The notes under the pieces were generated by a model that worked only from the letters and a program-made list of their open reading frames with translations, was not told the DNA's origin and did not search any database. DNA of 45,723 nucleotides from Deltaproteobacteria bacterium (lineage in GTDB: Bacteria > Myxococcota_A > Polyangia > Haliangiales > Haliangiaceae), in the NCBI GenBank assembly GCA_021413675.1, contig JAIOQA010000047.1, forward strand, positions 1 to 45,723, written 5' to 3'. Position 1 is the first letter of the stretch, and each line of letters begins with the position of its first letter. Made by a program: the position numbers and the translations under genes. This document shows positions 19,014 through 27,212 of the stretch, one piece after another.

Positions 19014-19124
19014 CGTCGTCCCGGGCCGATCTGGCCCGAGGAAGCGCGAGGAGACGATCGCCGCGGCGCGGGGCCGTGGCGGGGATGCGAGCAGCGAGGG
19101 CGCCCGCGATCGATCAGCAGGGCG

Positions 19125-19772
19125 TCAGCGGTCGACGAACTGCTGCCAGGTGGCCGCCTGCGCAGCAGCCTCCGCCTCGACGTGCTCGTCACAGTCGAGC
19201 CGCAGGTGGCGATCCGCCATCGGCGCATCGACGAACGCGCAGTGATGCGGCAGCGGGCCATCGTGGACCCGCGGCTGGAAGTGCACGCAGGTCACGCACA
19301 TCGCCTGCACCGGGATGAGCCCCGCGACCTGCAGCGTGCGGATCATCTTCACGAGCCCGGCCACGAACACCTCCTGCTCGGCCGGGCTGAGCGCGTCGAC
19401 GGCGCCGGCCAGGAACTCGGGCCACGCCCGCGTCTTCGCGGCCCGTGCCTTGCCGTCGGCCGTCAGCGTGATCAGGCTCGCGCGAGGGTGCCGCGGATCG
19501 GGCTGCTTCGCCGCCAGGCCCTTGTCGACCAGCGCCCGCGCGGAGTCGCTGACCGTCGGCAGCGACACGCCGAGCCGTGCCGCCAGCTCGCTGCCGGTCT
19601 GCGGCCCGTCGCCGGCGAGCGCCGCCAGGATCTGCCCCTGGGTCGGCGACAGCCCGTCCTCCGCGGCCTGCACCCAGGTCTGGTGCTTCATCGCGAGCCC
19701 GAGCTTGTGCAGCGCCGTGGCGATCCGCGCCGCCGCCGGCGTCGAGTGCTGATCGAAGAACCCGCGACCCAT
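19125..19772 (-). CDS. MarR-family regulator with C-terminal four-cysteine motif
   Basis: A 215-residue winged-helix regulator. Residues ~15-125 form the MarR domain (LSPTQGQILAAL, TGSELAARLGVSLPTVSDSARALVDKGL as the recognition helices, DPRHPRASLITLTADGK as the wing). A C-terminal extension holds C159-x2-C162-x15-C178-x15-C194, suitable for an Fe-S cluster or zinc and hence redox, NO or metal sensing. It is followed, 141 bases on, by a protoglobin gene. The ATG sits only 7 bases from the -10 box of a strong promoter, implying a nearly leaderless mRNA. Confidence 0.9.
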   Translation of the reverse strand: MGRGFFDQHSTPAAARIATALHKLGLAMKHQTWVQAAEDGLSPTQGQILAALAGDGPQTGSELAARLGVSLPTVSDSARALVDKGLAAKQPDPRHPRASLITLTADGKARAAKTRAWPEFLAGAVDALSPAEQEVFVAGLVKMIRTLQVAGLIPVQAMCVTCVHFQPRVHDGPLPHHCAFVDAPMADRHLRLDCDEHVEAEAAAQAATWQQFVDR

Positions 19773-19779
19773 GCCGCTG

Positions 19780-19808
19780 GTTCTAACTTAGGAGTCCTAA
19801 GCTGTCAA
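19780..19808 (-). promoter_or_regulatory. marR promoter (TTGACA -17 bp- TAGAAC)
   Basis: Reading leftward, a perfect -35 box TTGACA (19803-19808) and a -10 box TAGAAC (19780-19785, four of six matches) are separated by exactly 17 bases. Transcription would begin around 19772-19774, at or next to the marR ATG (19770-19772). The AT content stands out from the surrounding GC-rich DNA. Confidence 0.75.
19787..19801. promoter_or_regulatory. Perfect inverted repeat, candidate MarR operator
   Basis: CTTAGGA and TCCTAAG form a 7-bp perfect inverted repeat around one central base, filling nearly the whole spacer between the -35 and -10 boxes. A dimeric winged-helix protein bound here would exclude RNA polymerase, so negative autoregulation is likely. 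Confidence 0.75.
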
Positions 19809-19827
19809 CCGCGAATCACGCGGCGGA

Positions 19828-20280
19828 TCACGCGTCGGCCCAGAGCTCGGCGATCGCCGCGACCCGCTCGTCGCGCCAGTCCGGCCGCGCCGAGGCCAGC
19901 AGGCGCTCGATCGCGTCGCGCTCGGCGCGCAGCGCGGCCGCATCGCGCCCCGCGACGCGGATGACCGCGACCCGCGCCAGGAACTGGTAGATCGCGACCA
20001 GCCGGATCTCGCGCACCTCCCCGTCCTCGCCGAGGATCACGCACTCGATCCAGTCGTAGGCCCAGCCGCACGCCGACCGCTCGGTCGCGGATGCCATCAC
20101 GCGCACCTCGCCCACGGCGTCGGTGACGACCGCGCGCACGAACGCCGGGCCATCGAGCGGCGCCGGGACCAGCGCGCCGACCTCGACGACGACCGTGCGC
20201 GCCGGGTTCGCGAACGCAAAGCCCGCGCCGGGCACGCGCTGGTGCAGCCAGTCCGCGGGGGTGTCGACGACGACGCGCAT
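19828..20280 (-). CDS. Unknown cytoplasmic protein
   Basis: A 150-residue protein starting MRVVVDTPADWLHQRVPGAG. The ATG at 20280 shares one base with the upstream gene's stop (TGATG), so the pair is translationally coupled; longer starts overlap that gene. There is no signal peptide or membrane segment. It ends in a helical region (RAERDAIERLLASARP). The mixed alpha/beta pattern resembles small adaptor-type proteins (PsbP/DcrB, DUF1795-like), but I cannot assign a family with confidence. Confidence 0.7.
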   Translation of the reverse strand: MRVVVDTPADWLHQRVPGAGFAFANPARTVVVEVGALVPAPLDGPAFVRAVVTDAVGEVRVMASATERSACGWAYDWIECVILGEDGEVREIRLVAIYQFLARVAVIRVAGRDAAALRAERDAIERLLASARPDWRDERVAAIAELWADA

Positions 20281-21143
20281 CACATCGTCCAGTGCCCGAC
20301 CGCGTCGCCGAACGCGGTCGTGTCGATCGTCGCCCTGGGCTGCGGCACCGGCTCGATCGAGGCGATCACCGCCGCGAACGCCTCGAGCTCGGGCTGGGTC
20401 TCGGTCGCGCGGGTGTCGAGACGCACCGGGTAGATGTACGCGTCGTCCTCGAGCAGCGCCAGCCACGTGCGCAGCCCCTCGTGCGGCGCGAGCGTGTACA
20501 GCCGCCCGGCCAGCCGCTGCGGCGTGCCCAGCGGCTCCGGCAGCGCGCCGCTGGCCGACGGGCGCCGCTGCTCGGCCGCGGCCACCAGCGCGTCGCGCAG
20601 CCCGCGCTGCTGCGGCAGCGCCGCCGCGACCACGATCGAGGTCGCGCGCGCCGGGTAGTCGAGCGGATACCAGGTCGTGTCGAACCAGCCCGCGACCGGC
20701 TGGAAGCCCGCGGGCGTGGCGTAGGCGTAGCGCCGCCGGCGCTTGCCCAGCACGTGGTAGTCGGCGCGCACCAGCGCGCGCACCGTCGCGCGGACCGCCG
20801 CGAAGTGCGCCGGCGATGCGGTGACCGCGACCAGCCGCGCGTAGTAGTCGTCGCCGAAAACGAAGCCGAAGACCCGCTCGACCGGCGCGCCGTCGATCGT
20901 CCCGACCAGCGCCACCATCGCCGCGTGCTCGCCCTCGTCGGTGAGCAGCCGCTCGATCGGCTCGCGGTGCGCCAGCACGAAACCCGGCGGCGCGGGATAC
21001 GCCGCGATCACGTCGCGCACCGTCGCCAGCGGGCGCACCCGCTCGGCGTAGTACATGACGCCCGCCGCCGGGCCCTCGGCCGCGGTCAGCACCAGCCCGT
21101 CGTCGTGGACGCGGGCGTGCCAGCCTTCAGGCGGGGCGATCAT
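20280..21143 (-). CDS. Unknown protein, possible two-domain DUF1795/DcrB-like fold
   Basis: A 287-residue protein that appears to contain two similar halves, each opening with a Pro-Gly-Phe/Trp element (PPEGWHARVHDDG at 4-16; TPAGFQPVAGW around 148-158). There is no signal peptide. The pattern is loosely like DUF1795/DcrB proteins, some of which (Eag) are chaperones for membrane-segment effectors. That is a weak resemblance only. The gene lies 46 bases downstream of a Gly/Ala-rich membrane-type gene on the same strand and is coupled to the gene after it. Confidence 0.6.
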   Translation of the reverse strand: MIAPPEGWHARVHDDGLVLTAAEGPAAGVMYYAERVRPLATVRDVIAAYPAPPGFVLAHREPIERLLTDEGEHAAMVALVGTIDGAPVERVFGFVFGDDYYARLVAVTASPAHFAAVRATVRALVRADYHVLGKRRRRYAYATPAGFQPVAGWFDTTWYPLDYPARATSIVVAAALPQQRGLRDALVAAAEQRRPSASGALPEPLGTPQRLAGRLYTLAPHEGLRTWLALLEDDAYIYPVRLDTRATETQPELEAFAAVIASIEPVPQPRATIDTTAFGDAVGHWTM

Positions 21144-21168
21144 CGCGGTGATGGTAGCAGCCAGGCGA

Positions 21169-21189
21169 CCGGCGCGATCCGCGCGCCGG
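21169..21189 (-). terminator. Hairpin after the Gly/Ala-rich gene (weak terminator candidate)
   Basis: An 8-bp perfect stem (21169-21176 with 21182-21189) and 5-base loop begin directly after the stop codon at 21190. No T run follows on the minus strand, so termination by this alone is doubtful; it may protect the 3' end or be coincidental in GC-rich DNA. Confidence 0.35.
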
Positions 21190-21873
21190 CTAGAACAGCG
21201 AGCCGATGCCGTTGATGACCGACGTCCCGAGGCCGAGCCCCGCCGTGCCGATGCCCAGCAGCGCCGACGTGCCCGCGCCCGCGATCGTGCCCAGGGTCGA
21301 GTTGCCCTGCTGCCCTTTCCCGCCCGTCATGCCGTCGATCCACTTGTCGACCTTCGCGCCCTGATCGACCGACCAGTCCCAGCTCGAGCGATCCTTGCCG
21401 GTGTCCTCGTTCTGGCCCCAGATCGTGCCGTTGTGCCCGAACTTGTCGCCGACGTTGGCGATGAGCGAGCCGGCGCCGTAGCCCGCCGCGCCCGCCGCGA
21501 GGACGTTGCCCGCGATGCCAGCGAGCCCCGCGATGCCACCCGCCGAGCCCAGCCCGGCGGCCGCGCCGCTCATGCCGAGCCCCTCGCCGATCGTGGTCAG
21601 CCCGCCGAGCGCGACGCCGGTGTTCATGCCGGCCATGCCCATGAGCGTGGCCGGCATCGCCAGGAGCCCGCCCGCGACGCCAGCGCCGTTCACCGCCTCG
21701 TCGATCGGCGTGCTCGAGGTCGCCGTGCTGTAGATGCCGGAGGTCAGCCCCAGCGCGCCGCCGATGAGCCCGCCCATGCCGGGCAGCAGGCCCGCGGCGG
21801 TGGCGCCCACGCCCAGCAGCGTGTTGGCGACGTTGATGCCATCAGCGGTCTCGAAGGAAGGATTGTCGGACAT
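21190..21873 (-). CDS. Gly/Ala-rich membrane-type protein, duplicate copy 1
   Basis: A 227-residue protein closely related to its upstream neighbour. It starts MSDNPSFETADGINVAN. Several glycine-zipper hydrophobic stretches follow (GVGATAAGLLPGMGGLIGG; AGGLLAMPATLMGMAGM; the Ala/Gly run near 125-150). A conserved polar block EDTGKDRSSWDWSVDQGAKVD is then followed by a last hydrophobic stretch. There is no classical signal peptide. The composition suggests membrane insertion or export with a partner. I do not recognise the family. It is separated from copy 2 by 184 bases containing two overlapping inverted repeats. Confidence 0.72.
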   Translation of the reverse strand: MSDNPSFETADGINVANTLLGVGATAAGLLPGMGGLIGGALGLTSGIYSTATSSTPIDEAVNGAGVAGGLLAMPATLMGMAGMNTGVALGGLTTIGEGLGMSGAAAGLGSAGGIAGLAGIAGNVLAAGAAGYGAGSLIANVGDKFGHNGTIWGQNEDTGKDRSSWDWSVDQGAKVDKWIDGMTGGKGQQGNSTLGTIAGAGTSALLGIGTAGLGLGTSVINGIGSLF

Positions 21874-21933
21874 CGGGGAACCCATGCGGCGCACGCCGCG
21901 TTCCCCCGGATAGCGTGCCCGGCTCGCGCGTTG

Positions 21934-21967
21934 TGACGGCTCAGAGGCCGTCATCCATTCGGATGAC
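21934..21967. other. Two overlapping, mutually exclusive hairpins between the duplicated genes
   Basis: Hairpin A is a 7-bp stem (21934-21940 with 21947-21953). Hairpin B is a 7-bp stem (21950-21956 with 21961-21967). They share bases 21950-21953, so only one can form at a time. They lie in the spacer upstream of copy 1 and downstream of copy 2. Confidence 0.6.
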
Positions 21968-22057
21968 AACCTCCCTTCGATCGATCGGCCCCGTCGAGGA
22001 CGACGGTCCCGATCTCATCCGGCCCCTGAACCGGCGACGTCGTCGCCTCGAGGCGGT

Positions 22058-22735
22058 TCAGAACAGCCCGGCGATGCCGTTGCCGATCGCCGTGCCCAGG
22101 CCCATGCCTGCGGTGCCGATGCCCAGCAGCGCCGAGGTGCCCGCGCCCGCGATCGTCCCCAGCGTGGAGCTGCCCTGCTTGCCCTCGCCGCCGGTCATCC
22201 CGTCGATCCACTTGTCGACCTTCGCGCCCTGCGCCACCGACCAGTCCCAGCTCGACCGATCCTTGCCGGTGTCCTCGTCCTTGCCCCACATCGCGTTCTT
22301 GCCGAACCGATCGCCGACGTCGGCCACCAGCGAGCCCACGCCGTAGCCCGCCGCGCCCGCCGCCAGCACGTTGCCCGCGATCGCCGCGGCGCCCGCCGCG
22401 CCTGCGCCCGCGCCGCCCGCCGCCGCGCCCATCCCCAGGCCCTCGCCGATCGACGTGACGCCGCCCAGCGCCACGCCGGTGTCGATGCCCGCCATGCCCG
22501 CGAGCGTCGCCGGCATCGCCAGGAGCCCGCCCAGCACGCCCGCCCCGTTGACGCCCTTGTCGATGTCCGTGCTCGAGCTCGCCGTGCTGTACGCGCCCGA
22601 GGTCAGCCCCAGCGCGCCGCCGATGAGCCCGCCCATGCCGGGCAGCAGCCCCGCGACCGTGGCGCCCGCGCCCAGGATCGTGTTCGCGATGTTGACGCCG
22701 TCGGAGGTCTGGAATGAAGCGTTGTCGTCGGCCAT
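22058..22735 (-). CDS. Gly/Ala-rich membrane-type protein, duplicate copy 2
   Basis: A 225-residue paralogue of the next gene, similar along its whole length. It has the same N-terminus (FQTSDGVNIANTILGAG), the same LLPGMGGLIGGALGLTSG stretch, the same EDTGKDRSSWDWSV block and the same ending (GNGIAGLF versus INGIGSLF). The ATG at 22735 follows GAGG and is preferred over an upstream GTG. It is transcribed divergently from the large toxin-like gene across a shared AT-rich region, suggesting joint control. Confidence 0.75.
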   Translation of the reverse strand: MADDNASFQTSDGVNIANTILGAGATVAGLLPGMGGLIGGALGLTSGAYSTASSSTDIDKGVNGAGVLGGLLAMPATLAGMAGIDTGVALGGVTSIGEGLGMGAAAGGAGAGAAGAAAIAGNVLAAGAAGYGVGSLVADVGDRFGKNAMWGKDEDTGKDRSSWDWSVAQGAKVDKWIDGMTGGEGKQGSSTLGTIAGAGTSALLGIGTAGMGLGTAIGNGIAGLF

Positions 22736-22798
22736 GGGCACATCCTCGCGGTGGGTGGACGCTCAGGGAGATACGCCGCCGGCGGGATGTGACCCGAG

Positions 22799-22836
22799 AC
22801 TAAAAAAATTCAGCGATCTCGATTAGTTAACGCGAA
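22799..22836. promoter_or_regulatory. AT-rich island in divergent intergenic region
   Basis: A stretch dominated by A and T (a run of seven A's and GTTAAC) stands out sharply in this GC-rich genome, midway between the divergent Gly/Ala-rich gene and the toxin-like gene. It is the likely promoter region for one or both. I could not fix a convincing -35/-10 pair. Confidence 0.5.
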
Positions 22837-22943
22837 CCGCAACCGCGCCCCCCTGCCGTCGATAGCGTTCGCACGATGCGCGTCCCTCGGCAGCTCTCGG
22901 CGGCACACGCGACCTCTCATCGCATCGCGAGGGTGGCGTAGCC

Positions 22944-25900
22944 ATGGAGCACGCGCACAAGCCCGAGGCCGCCGCGGCGCCTGTACACCACGCGGCACCA
23001 ACCCTCCACGCTGCGCCGCACGGGTTGGCTCCTCACGCATCCACCCACGACGTTGGTCCTCCGCCAGCGATGCCACCGGATCACATGGCGCTGTTGCCGT
23101 GGATGGACGACTACCGCGCCGCGGTCGCAGCCGCGCCGGTCATGGCGATGCGCGCGCACATGACCGAGCTGAAGGCGGCGTCGAGCGCCTCGCTCCTGCT
23201 CGCGACCAAGGACGAGACTGACGACACGCGGGGCCGGTGGCACTTCCTGAATGCCCTCGATCGCGTCGACGACCCGGCAGTTCGCCATCGCATGATGGAG
23301 AACTTCGCGCAGCAATCGGGCGAGTCCCTGCCCGATTTCATCGCCGAGGCTGACTGGGATGGCGAGCGCGACCGCGACCAGGCCCTAGCGCTGATCTCGC
23401 CCGAGCGGGATGCGGCCGAGCAGACGCTGCAGGCGATGACACCGGGCGACCGCGCGCATCTCGACGACCGCGCCGCCGAGTGGACCCAGCAGGTGCTCGC
23501 GGTGACGCGCGCGGACGGCGCCGACACTGGCGAGGGCGCCGCGAAGATCGCGCGGGTGCTCGGGCCGCGCACGCCCGAGGAGATCGAGGCGATCCGCGCC
23601 GCGGTTCGCAAGCAGACCTTCGGCGAGCACGCGATCTACGAGGAGCTCGACCGCTCGATGTCCGGCAAGGACGAGGACGAGGCGGTCGCTGGGCTGTCGG
23701 GCGATCCCGTCCACGCCGCGGCGGTGGGCCTGCGCAACGCCGTCGGCGACCCGCAGCGCGCCGACGACGGCGATCGCGACCCCGCGCGCATGAAGGAGAT
23801 CCTCCGCGGCCTCGACGCGAAGCAGCTCGCCGAGCTGCGCCAGCGCGAGCGGTTCCTCGGGACCGGCTGGATGGTCGACGCCGTCCCCGAAGGCGAGGAT
23901 CGCGAGGAGATCCGCCGGCTCATCGCGGGCGATCGCGCGGGCGCCGACGCCGCCTATCTCACCGACCTGCTGAAGAAGCCGACCGACGGCATGCTCAGCC
24001 TCGACGGCCTCGACGCCCGCCACCGCGCGACGTTCGACGCGCGCCAGCCTGCGAACGTGCTCAAGGAATTCGAGGCCAAGCCTGCCGCCGACGTGATCGC
24101 GGCGCGCGCCGCCTGGGACAAGGAAGCCGCAGCGACGGGCGGCGCGTCGTGGGACGACATGCTGGCCGAGCGCTTCGCCGGCGACACGCCGACCTACCTG
24201 CGCCTGTCCGCTCTCGCGCGCGGCGACCGCGCCGAGGCCGGGGCGCTCGCCGTCCGGGACGGCATCCGCACCGACCGTCAGGACGAGATCGAGACCGCGC
24301 TCACCAATCCCGATCTCAGCAGCAAGGACCCGGCCCGGCGCGCCGCTGCGATCGAGGAGCGCCAGGCCCTGAGCGCGCACGCCCGCAGGCACGACGAGCT
24401 GCAGCACCACATCGTCGGGCTCCTGACCGGCCACGGAATCGCCGCGCCCGGGCGCGAGATCGACGAGCAGCTCGACGACCACTATCGCGACTATGCCGAG
24501 GCCCGCCGCCCGGAGGTCGACGCCGCGCGCTACCTGTTCGATCCGGACAATTACGATGGTCACCGCGAGGGCACCGCGCACGACGGCCAGATCGCCAGCA
24601 CCGAGCTGCTCGAGACCGGAGTCCTGTCCAGCGCCACGCAGATCCATCGCGACCGGGACCACGGCGACACGAAGCACGAGGCGGCGATCCTCGATGGTGT
24701 GGCCTCGACGCACGACCTCGACCAGCTCGCGGCGGACTTCAAGCGGAAGTACGGCGGCGATCTCCTCGCGGACCCGAAGGCCGAGGTCTACGCGTTCCGC
24801 GCCGACGTCGCCAAGGCCACCGGTGACCCGCGATCCCGCGAGGATGTCGCGCGCGCGATCGCTCGCGAGGAGATGGACGCCGAGGAGACCAAGATCGCGA
24901 ATCTCCGCGAGGTCGGCGTCCGCGCCGAGCGCCGCCCTGACGTCGAGCTGCGGCTCCAGCGCGAGCTATACGCGAAGCAGCACAGCGGCAGCCTCGACGA
25001 TCACGAGCGCCTGCGCGCCGCGCTCGGCGGCAACATCGGCACCGAGGACCTGGCGCGCGAGCAACTCGCCGCGACCGACGCCATGCTCGAGCCGCGTAAG
25101 CACGTCTTCGGGCTGGCGCCCCGCGACCTGGCGCCAGGCACGGATCGCACCCAGTTCGATCGGATCGATCGCAGCCTCACCAGCACCCTCGAGCTCCAGC
25201 GCGAGGAGAAGCAGAAGCACGCCGAGCGCACCGGTCGCATCTTCGGGACCATCGCCAAGCTCGCCGCGCTCGTGACCGCGCAGCCCGAGCTGATCGCGAT
25301 GCTCGACGTCGCCTCGGGCCTCGGCGAGATGGCCATCAAGAGCTCGATCGCCACCGAGGCCTACGACGCCTCCGACGACGTGAAGGGCCTCGCGCTCACC
25401 GGCGCGATCGACCTCGCCACGATCGGCCTCGCCCACCTGGGCGCGGTCAAGCCCGCCGCCGTGAGCGAGGCCACCCAGCTCGGCGAGCGCACCGCCGCCC
25501 GCGCCCTCGACGAGGGCGCCACCGCCGAGGCCAAGGAGGCCATCGTCAAGGACGGTGCGCGCGCCGCCGCCGGCGAGGCGAAGGCCGTCGAGAAGAGCAT
25601 CGCGTCGACGCCCGCGACCACGATGGATAGAGGAACCGGCGCGGTCACCGCGCAGGCCGAGCATCACGCGGGCCAGGTAGCGCGGCGAGCCGAGCACGCC
25701 GAGCAGCGCGCGCTGCAGCGGGCCGAGCGCGGCGAGAACCCACACGCGGTCCGCGACCGCGTCGACGCGCTGACGGGCGTCGACAAGGGCGCCGAGTACG
25801 AGCAGTTCCGCGAGGACATGAAGAGGTTCTACGCAAACCAGGAACTGGAGGCGGCGAACGTCACGCAGGTCCGCAACCGGCGGTGGGATCCGCACGCTGA

Positions 25901-27209
25901 CGGCGCGCACGTGCGCATCGACAGCCAGTACGACGTGCGCACCTTCGCCTACGACAACGAGAATCTCACCCAGGCGTCGATGGACATCCACTTCCAGCCC
26001 GGAGCGGGCGTTGCGCCGGCGGAGGTCGCGCGGATGCGCCAGAACGCGGTCGAGGGCGTCGACAAGTACTTCAACTTTGGGCCGCAAGGACGCCTGCACC
26101 GGCTGCCCAATCAGAGCCGACTCCAGGTCGAACTGGGATTCGTCGACGAGGCCCATGCCGCCGATCTCGTGGTCGGAGTCGAGCACCCTGGGTTCGATCC
26201 GCGCACCGGCGACTGGCGAAGCACGACGCAGACAGAGTGGGTGACCAGCCAGTCCACGCCGACCGTCGCCGCCCACGAGGTCGCACATCAAATGGGCCTA
26301 ATCGACGAGTACCCGCACGCCAAGTTCCTCCATCGTGCAACGCACCGCGATGGAAGCTTGATGGGAAACTTCCACACCGATGTGGCGCCCACGCGGCTGC
26401 ACCAGCGTTCCGTCGACCAGATCGGCCACGACATCGAAGTTGCCGAGCACTCGCGGCGGGCTAGCACGCGGACCACAGACCAGTTTCCTGCGGTCTCTCC
26501 GAATGCCCCCGTCCTCCCGACACTGCGCCGGGAGCAGCCCTTCGCCCCCGACCGGGTCGCCGACGAATGGCTCGCCCGCCAAGGCGACGTACCCGAACCT
26601 GGCACTCGTGCCGAAACTCGCGCCCAGTATCGGGCCCGTCGAAGCGGTGAACGCGCCGAGGCGTCAGTTCGCGACGTCGACGGCCCTTTGAAGAACCCGA
26701 ACAATCCTTCGCAGAAGGGGCACGGCCACGGGCGCCATGGCTGGCAGACCACCGAGGCGCAGCAAGTAGAACGGGTCGAGACCGGGCGAAACCCCGATGC
26801 GCTCGTGGGCGAACCCAACGGCTTTCCCGCCGACGAGGCGTCGCGCTTTGGATCGCCGCAAGCGGAGGCCGAGGCACTCGCCCGCGGGAAGAGGGCGCTG
26901 GCGACCCAGCTCGAGACCGAGGCCAAGGCTGCGGCAGCGGCAGGGCTCCCGCCGCCTTCGCTCCTTCAGCCAAACGGACATCCACGACGCATCCGCCCCC
27001 TCGTCAAGACCCATCGGCCAGAAGGCTTCGGCACGCAGCAGAAGCTGCGCACGGGCCCCACGGGGGCGCCGCTGCTGGACGCCAACGGCAAGCGCGTCGC
27101 GGTACCACACCCGAGCCGACTGGGGCACGCCCGCGTGGTTTGGCAGTACATTCCCGCCGACGACAGATGGGGACCAGTGACGTACTTCCCGGAGAACGTG
27201 GAGCCGTGA
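22944..27209 (+). CDS. Large polymorphic-toxin-like protein with zincin motif and RNase-like C-terminus
   Basis: 1421 residues with no signal peptide. Residues 1-55 are His/Ala/Pro-rich. Residues ~60-760 are charged helices with annexin-like stretches (PRTPEEIEAIRAAV...YEELDRSMSGKDEDEAVAGL). Residues ~765-890 are a hydrophobic/Ala-rich helical segment (GLALTGAIDLATIGLAHLG). Residues ~950-1170 form a protease-like domain with HEVAHQMGLIDEY (H1111, E1112, H1115, D1121) and SLMGN (M1140) as a possible Met-turn, so a zincin. The C-terminal ~170 residues carry GHGRHGW (1261-1267), ASRFGSP (1299-1305) and WGPVTYFP (1409-1416), an order reminiscent of BECR/CdiA-CT-type RNase toxins. A putative immunity gene starts 3 bases later. 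Delivery route is unknown; eCIS- or secretion-linked export is inferred. Confidence 0.7.
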   Translation: MEHAHKPEAAAAPVHHAAPTLHAAPHGLAPHASTHDVGPPPAMPPDHMALLPWMDDYRAAVAAAPVMAMRAHMTELKAASSASLLLATKDETDDTRGRWHFLNALDRVDDPAVRHRMMENFAQQSGESLPDFIAEADWDGERDRDQALALISPERDAAEQTLQAMTPGDRAHLDDRAAEWTQQVLAVTRADGADTGEGAAKIARVLGPRTPEEIEAIRAAVRKQTFGEHAIYEELDRSMSGKDEDEAVAGLSGDPVHAAAVGLRNAVGDPQRADDGDRDPARMKEILRGLDAKQLAELRQRERFLGTGWMVDAVPEGEDREEIRRLIAGDRAGADAAYLTDLLKKPTDGMLSLDGLDARHRATFDARQPANVLKEFEAKPAADVIAARAAWDKEAAATGGASWDDMLAERFAGDTPTYLRLSALARGDRAEAGALAVRDGIRTDRQDEIETALTNPDLSSKDPARRAAAIEERQALSAHARRHDELQHHIVGLLTGHGIAAPGREIDEQLDDHYRDYAEARRPEVDAARYLFDPDNYDGHREGTAHDGQIASTELLETGVLSSATQIHRDRDHGDTKHEAAILDGVASTHDLDQLAADFKRKYGGDLLADPKAEVYAFRADVAKATGDPRSREDVARAIAREEMDAEETKIANLREVGVRAERRPDVELRLQRELYAKQHSGSLDDHERLRAALGGNIGTEDLAREQLAATDAMLEPRKHVFGLAPRDLAPGTDRTQFDRIDRSLTSTLELQREEKQKHAERTGRIFGTIAKLAALVTAQPELIAMLDVASGLGEMAIKSSIATEAYDASDDVKGLALTGAIDLATIGLAHLGAVKPAAVSEATQLGERTAARALDEGATAEAKEAIVKDGARAAAGEAKAVEKSIASTPATTMDRGTGAVTAQAEHHAGQVARRAEHAEQRALQRAERGENPHAVRDRVDALTGVDKGAEYEQFREDMKRFYANQELEAANVTQVRNRRWDPHADGAHVRIDSQYDVRTFAYDNENLTQASMDIHFQPGAGVAPAEVARMRQNAVEGVDKYFNFGPQGRLHRLPNQSRLQVELGFVDEAHAADLVVGVEHPGFDPRTGDWRSTTQTEWVTSQSTPTVAAHEVAHQMGLIDEYPHAKFLHRATHRDGSLMGNFHTDVAPTRLHQRSVDQIGHDIEVAEHSRRASTRTTDQFPAVSPNAPVLPTLRREQPFAPDRVADEWLARQGDVPEPGTRAETRAQYRARRSGERAEASVRDVDGPLKNPNNPSQKGHGHGRHGWQTTEAQQVERVETGRNPDALVGEPNGFPADEASRFGSPQAEAEALARGKRALATQLETEAKAAAAAGLPPPSLLQPNGHPRRIRPLVKTHRPEGFGTQQKLRTGPTGAPLLDANGKRVAVPHPSRLGHARVVWQYIPADDRWGPVTYFPENVEP

Positions 27210-27212
27210 GCG

